A stretch of DNA of 64,000 bases from Nymphaea colorata (lineage: Eukaryota > Streptophyta > Magnoliopsida > Nymphaeales > Nymphaeaceae), in contig NC_045138.2 of the NCBI RefSeq assembly GCF_008831285.2, forward strand, positions 3,512,143-3,576,142, written 5' to 3'. Shown here piece after piece: positions 57,742 through 64,000 of the stretch (position 1 is the first letter of the stretch; the number at the start of each line of letters is the position of its first letter). Made by a program: the position numbers and the translations under genes. The notes under the pieces are model-generated. The model was not told where the DNA came from, searched no databases, and was given only the letters and a program-made list of their open reading frames with translations.

Positions 57742-59935
57742 TGGCTGAGCAGTCTCCTCAATCTTCCTAATCCTCTTACGCACAGAGAGAATGAGAGATA
57801 GAGATAGATGTGTGTTGGTATGGGAATGGGACTATGGGGACGACTCCTTCGATCTTCGCGACATAGTTGTCTACCTACCAATGGCTCTCCTCCAGCTGCT
57901 TCGTCTTCGTCCATTTGTTATATAAAGGACGGACCGAACCCATGGGAGAAGGCGGGTTACAGTAAGGGGTATAAGAGGAAAACAAGAAGAGCGAAGAACA
58001 GAGTGCACGATTTAACGAGAAGAAGGGGAGGAAGAAGAATGGTAGGTCTACAGGGTCCCACGTCGTCCACGTCATTAGCGAACCAGCGAAGTGGATCGTA
58101 TTCGATTCGGATTGGATATCAGACTAAATTGCTTCAAAAAGTTCGCGTACAGAAGAAAGGAAACCATTATCAGATTAAGATTTTAAGAAAAAGTCCTTTA
58201 ATTGGATTATGATTCGGTCTTAAATAGATGTCTGATCATATTCGGATTAAAACTAGGTTTTCAATGAATACTTTATGTCTAATATCCATACATTTTAAAA
58301 ATCAGTTCTTATTGTATTACAATGCAGTTGGATTCAATTAAGCATTTAAAACCAAATTGGAACTCGGATGTGAATTTAAAAATTGAGTTCAGATTGTAAA
58401 TTGAACTCAAATTAAGAAAGATCTGTAGTAATTAAATGATGCGAGAGATGGAGGAAAGGGATCACCGCCGTCCATTTTTTTCTTATCATAGATTCTCATC
58501 GTTCCCACTTTAATGATGCAATTGGAAATGTTCTTTCGATGAGGGGCTAAACAAAGAAATGTGGTATTTCTTATTAACGACGAAAGAATATAAGAAAGCA
58601 AGTCATTGGCCTCTTTCAAATATACACAATTGCCTTAAAAAGTGAACCATAGAAATTAACTTAATAGTACCAACCTTCATTTTGCATCTGAAAATTGAAT
58701 GTGGAAATTATGAATCTTCCTGCTTCAATAAACCACTTTTAGATCTTACATGTTGCCATCTCCTCCCTTTCGTTCTGCAGAAGCAACAAAGGTTCCTTCC
58801 TTAAACCCCTTTTCCATCTTGGTCTTGTTCAGTGTCTACATTTTACATGTTTGTGAACACAATCGCCGAGACTCGTTTGGTGAATCAGTTGTAAATCAGC
58901 CGTAAAATTTTAAAGGTCATTTACAAAATAAATAAATAATAATAATACGACAATTAAAATAAAATTCTTAAAATTTATGAAAATGGCTGAAACATGACGC
59001 TCTTGACAAAATCAAATCCATCTGCTGTTAGTCTGATACCAAGATAACAAACCAGAAGTACATGAACAGATGCATCTCTAGTTTAATTATCATAAGCACC
59101 ATGCCCCCTGCATCTTGAGTGGTAGGGCATGATACCTGAATTAAAGTTGTACCATTGCCATTTACTTATGCTGATGCAGCACAGGACCTTGGAGATAAAG
59201 AGGAATAGATCTTAGGCTCTTTTCCGATCAATGGGACACAAGCCTCTCGCTCACTCTGAACTGGTAACACCGGTGCCTGGTTTTTTGTTCTGCTTTTTGA
59301 AGATTTATTTCTGTGGATAACGGGAGATGATTTCTGTCTATTTCTACAGAACGTTCCCGAAATTTTCAGGCCTTTAAGAAGTTCAAGTTCACTCCGTTGG
59401 ACCTCTCATTCAGGTCTGATGAATTCTTTTTGCACTGGGTTCTCAGACAGGACCTGAACACATATTTGACAGCTGAGACACAGAGATTTGAGGGACAGCA
59501 AACATGAACATGAAACCAATCCACCAGGTTAGAGGCTATATTTGACCAGCAGAAAGGAAAAAGTTAAGATCCGGCAGTATTCCGCCCAGAAAGGATCTTC
59601 CGGTCTTGCAGTACTCCTGTTTCCCTATCAGCTAAGAACCACAGCAGAAAAGCTGATTTCAAACAGGCGATTCAGACAGGCAAATTCAAGAGTCATGTAC
59701 AAAAGGTCCTATTGAAAGGAAAGTAGGGGTAGGTCAAATGAACGCTCCTGCGATGGCCAGATTGACATTCTGTAAAACCAGTGGCATCCAACTGCAGTAT
59801 ACATGCATAAACTGCTGAACGTTGTCTCCATGACAAATTACATATGCAAATGGAAAACTGTGCGCTGCGAACACCTTTTTACAGGTGAGGAGAATCATCC
59901 ATCAGCACTTGGAAAAAAAGAAGTATAACATCAGC
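57742..59935. other. Spacer between VPS9 and SPF30 genes
   Basis: The first few hundred bases are VPS9 leader and promoter. From about 58090 to 58420 the DNA is dense in ATTCGGATT-type phrases like those inside the MITE candidate at 6338-6708, and is probably a related dispersed repeat. The remainder has no recognisable gene; the last part should be SPF30 3' UTR. Confidence 0.5.
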
Positions 59936-62900
59936 CTATTCTTCAGTATCGGCTATTGCCCCCTTTAGATGTAAGTGTTTTTCCCTCTTCTGGAACTCCG
60001 TCAATCCTTTGCCACTTCCAGTAACACCAACTTTACCTTTGGGGTCGTCTGGAGATTTAAAAATACTCTCTCTCTTGCGGCCAGAGAAAAAACCAACCTA
60101 TAAAGCAGAAAAAAAATAAAGTGAAATGGAATCACAGAATTACAGAAAAATCTTATTATATGGAAAAGGATGGGTGTATGTGTGTTTCCACAATGCTGCA
60201 TAGTAAAAGTTAAGCTGAGACTAATTGAACCATCCGTACCTTCTTGGTTTGACCTTTGCTCATTTGGAACTGCTGCCAGGCATTTTGTCTCTTGTTTTGG
60301 GTTACCTCAAGCTGCTCGAGGCGAACCTTTGACTTGAAGGCGTGTATCTTCTTTCTCTTAGCAGCTTTCTAAAAATAATTTTTGACAAAATAGAGAGAAT
60401 GACCATAAACATTTTTATCAATAATTCAACATTTTTCTTAATATATTACACAGAAATATAAATATTGTTGGCACTAACAAAAACCTTTAACTAAACAGAC
60501 TGAACCCAAGCTATCAGAAACTATCCAGTTTCTTGGGTGACAGACAAAGTCAAATCTGTCGCTAATCCAATTTTGTTGAGCAAATCATACGGCCAACAAT
60601 CCAGTTGCTGGGTAGGTCCAAAATGGCAATGCCCATAAAAATGGTGTCAATGCACGTCACAATGGTGCTTGTGCATGAGTCTGAAAAGATCAAACAAAAA
60701 GTTCTAATAGCACATACCACATCTTCAGGGTCATTAGGCTCAATGCGAAGCTTGGCAGGTAAAGTTCGGGAAAAGACATCTGTGCCAGCTGCTTGAGCAA
60801 TCTTTCTTTTTATGGCCTGTTTGGTGGCTTCAGCTTCTCTTTCAGCTTCCACCAAAGCATCAACATTTCCTTCTTGTCTAGGCCTTATATTGTCCGGATC
60901 AACCTGAAAATAGACAATACACAATCGAGCAAGTATTTAGTCACAAATCGTTCTCCAGTCCCACCAAGATAATCAGCAAGCTAGCCCTACCAGCTGCAAA
61001 ATCTTCAGTCTAACTTTTCAATAAACGTATCCTATTCCAGCTATCCACAAAAATGACACACACTTGGAATCGTGGGATGTGTGATTATGATTATCAAAAT
61101 AAATCAGATAAACCAAAATGATATACCAAAACAAGGGAAAAAAATCCCCAGCAGCCACAACATTGGATGACCATGATCGATCATGTGGGACCTAATAGAT
61201 AAAAATGAGAACTTCAAGTGTAACTATTTCAACAAGAAATCTATGTTCTGAAAAAGTCAATTGAATACAACTTGGGAAAGGAAATCCTGGCTACTTTCAT
61301 ATTGATGAAGATTATTTGGTTGTGAATATAATCCATGAGGATGCCGATGCACACCAAGAAAAACAAAATCATAAACAAGAAAAGGGAGAAGAACATAAAA
61401 AGGAGGACAACCACTATTTTTCTTCAAAAATATAATTTATAAAACCAAAAGATGTTCACAAAATAAAACAAAAAGAATGAGACAATACCTCTTCTTTGTT
61501 CCCCCAACCATCATAGAATACAGAATATCCATTTGCCGTAACAGCATCAATCGTAGCATCATACCTAAGCATTACAATAGCATACGTCTCAAAGACAAAT
61601 AAACATGGGGTACCAGTGAAAGTAGTAGAGTATCTTAAAAAGCATACCATTCTCCATCTTCACTCCACACAGCTTGAACTTTTGAGCCAACAGGAAGTCG
61701 CTCATATGACCCAGAAAAAATGCCTGATGCCTGCGATATCATGAAAGTAACATGTTAACCACCTTAACAAAGTTGTGAACCCAGACCTCAACCACCATAA
61801 CAAAGTTGTGAACCCAAACTGAATAACAATATTCCCAATGCAGAACCTCCATTTGTTTCTGTTTCGTCTCAAAGAGGAATTTGCTTTAGGATCACAGGCT
61901 AACACTAACCAGATCTGATATAACAACACTTGAACACCACCTAAGGAAGAGACTGAACAGTCTTGAACCAGATCAGATATACTAAAATTTAGACACCATC
62001 CTAAATATCTCTAAGTGAATCAGGATATAGGCTGCATGCAGCCATTTGGAGGAACATGATTATGCAAGTTTTCAGATTCAACTCACTTTTTGAACATCCA
62101 ACCAAAAGACCAACTTTAATCGGATCCCAAAATGGCAATTTAAACATGCAGTATGTGTGTAATTAACCTAAACTTCAGTCAATTGTCAAAAACTGAATAT
62201 GTGCACACATTTAACAACTTCGAGTACCAAACAACAATGATGAAGAAGTAAGAGGAAATTACCCTTTCAAATGAAGATGTCTCATTCACCTCGTGGAGGT
62301 CAGGACTAGCATCTGCATCTATACTAGTGGCCAACCCTGTCAACTCTGACTTTTTGGCTGTTGACAGCAATTCTTCGGTCAAAGAAATGACCTACATAAC
62401 CAGCCAGTTTACCAGAAACATCAAAAAACCAAAACACTGACCCAAATTTACTAGCTAAATTGAAGAAAAAAACAGATGTGAGCGGAACTTAGGATTCGAG
62501 TGAGAAGGGAACATCTGTAATAATGGATGGAGCAAGCAGGCAGTCGATCACAAGAACATATCACCTGCACATGAACCAAGATAGAATGATGGGCATCTTG
62601 ATGTAGTGCGCTATGCCACTAGAAACCACTAAGGTCCCATGGCCAAAGCCACAACCGTGAAAACGCTCACCTTGAAAATTCAAAGCCCAAACAAAGAAAA
62701 AATAAAAATGGAAATCCGTGCAGAATTTTCCCATGTGGCCATGCATCTCAATCATAGTACCCTGCTTAAACAACATCAACAATTCCTCAACAGGAGAAAA
62801 GCAAAAACCAAAATTATTATCCATGCACAGAGTCTCTTCCTTCTTTCTGCTTTTTTTGAGAAATGGCAAAAACGTACCACTTATTGAATGTTAAAAGTGA

Positions 62901-63783
62901 AAAATACGAAAAGTATCCTGATTTTGGCCTCTGTCCCAACGATATCTTTATAACAAGGGCTAATCACCAGTTGTTCCAAATGCTAGTGTGAAACCAAAAT
63001 TTGAAGCCCAAACTATTTGAAAATGAAAAATGAAACCCATTAGAGCTTGTCTTCAAATGCAAGCCTATCATAACTTATGGAAAACCATACATAGACCAAA
63101 AACAAAGCCTTCCAAAACAAGCACACGAGTGAGATGCTGTCTGTGTAAAGGGTTAGTTGTCAATCAAGTGACTCTGGCTCAAAAAAAGCTTGCTAGTTGT
63201 TACCAATTCAATAACGATTTTTCAGTCGAGGCCAATTCTTACACTTGAAATGAGGAGCCCTCAAAAGTTCAAAAGTTGTTATCAAACTACATGATCATGT
63301 TAAAGGCAAACCACCATGACCGCATTTTTCATACAGCATTCGCCTGGTGCACATTTCTATAATTCCGAATGTGTGAAAGCCACCAGGAGTTAGTTTAGAA
63401 GAGACTTAGTCTGATGCACCTCTTAAACGACAAAGATACCTAGTGTTTTTCATCCTAAAACATATATAGAAACCACTCCACCGAGACCGTCAAATGTGTT
63501 ATTATGTTAGAGCAGATTGGTACAAGTGCAAAAGCACTACACAATTTTCTCATTGGTTCCCATTCTGACATCGTCTAACAAAGAAGCGGCCATAGTTGTC
63601 CAGTTCAAGTAAAAAAAAAAAAAAAATTGTGAACAGAGGAAGTTATGTGACGAAAAGCAGAAACACAAAATCTAATAGAACAGAGGGCAAAAAGCAGAAT
63701 AAGCGCTATCTCACCTCTTGGAGTTCTTTCTCCATGTCTCTGTACTCGAAATTTTCCGGATCATCTTCTAAGAGCTTTTTCAC
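59936..63783 (-). CDS. SPF30: Splicing factor SPF30 / SMN-related Tudor protein, 5' end outside the window
   Basis: Seven exons are visible: 63715-63783, 62263-62391, 61648-61730, 61489-61564, 60718-60903, 60240-60368, 59936-60097; all introns are GT-AG and frame is kept, giving 277 residues to the stop. Only about 25 N-terminal residues, on an exon beyond 64000, should be missing. The product is the plant relative of human SMNDC1/SPF30, needed for joining the tri-snRNP to the prespliceosome. A Tudor domain spans the exons encoding GSKVQAVWSEDGEWYDATIDAV-like sequence and YDGWGNKEEVDPDNIRP; it reads methylated arginines in Sm proteins. The C-terminal part has basic KRKKIHAFKSKV, then KRQNAWQQF and SGRKRESIFKSPDD, and the family block GKVGVTGSGKGLT near the end. 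No defect is seen. It runs in the same direction as the VPS9 gene. Confidence 0.93.
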
Positions 63784-64000
63784 CTGTTTGTTTTAAGAGG
63801 TCAAAAAGAAGGAATCATGTTATGAAATCGCATGTCGCAAAAATAGAGTAGAAAATAAAAATTGAAAAGGCTTCTTGCACCAACGAATCTGTTTAACTCA
63901 ATTGTTTAAGAAAGTAAACGGACGAACTGAAGTTTCACCGTGGGCAATAAGAGGAGGAAAGGTAAATAAAAAGAAAGATAGAGAAACAACAATATGAGAC

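Overview
The window is nuclear DNA of a flowering plant. The evidence is intron-containing genes with plant-specific families (PIP2 aquaporin, LRR-III receptor kinase, MS1/MMD1-type PHD protein, plastid-targeted protein), Ty1/copia elements with a tRNA-iMet primer site, and AT-rich spacers with (AT)n, (CT)n and poly(A) tracts. The species cannot be named from the sequence.

Seven host genes can be modelled with exon junctions that keep frame. (1) A two-exon gene on the minus strand for a plastid-type membrane protein of unknown function (4422-5859). (2) A four-exon PIP2 aquaporin, minus strand (10806-12880), with a TATA box and a GTGGGGCCCAC palindrome upstream. (3) A single-exon ribosomal protein L12 gene, minus (36668-37168). 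(4) A ZAR1-like LRR receptor kinase, minus (39426-41362), whose kinase domain is broken by a frameshift at an AGC repeat. (5) A five-exon PHD-finger protein of the MS1/MMD1 group, plus (43547-48808). (6) A six-exon VPS9-domain Rab5 activator, minus (49476-57741). (7) The splicing factor SPF30, minus (59936 to beyond the right edge; its first exon is outside). Genes 4 and 5 are divergent, 5 and 6 convergent, 6 and 7 tandem.

The middle third is transposon territory. A copia element with an uninterrupted gag-pol frame occupies 24120-29320; its LTRs differ at only three bases, apart from a 159-bp deletion in the left LTR and a clipped right end. A second, old copia element lies at 29953-34261 with matching 5-bp target duplications, many stops and a missing reverse-transcriptase core. 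A third copia remnant and a possible hAT-like element sit in the long second intron of the VPS9 gene. The spacers also hold a MITE candidate and several local tandem duplications.

The points most worth checking are two GC-AG introns in neighbouring genes, a decayed duplication of the PHD-encoding 3' end just after the stop codon, the receptor-kinase frameshift, the asymmetric LTR deletion in the young copia element, and a gene-less cluster of TCP-type GTGGGNCCC sites near 15.2-15.6 kb. I saw no sign of a wholly new biological system: the genes belong to ordinary plant families.
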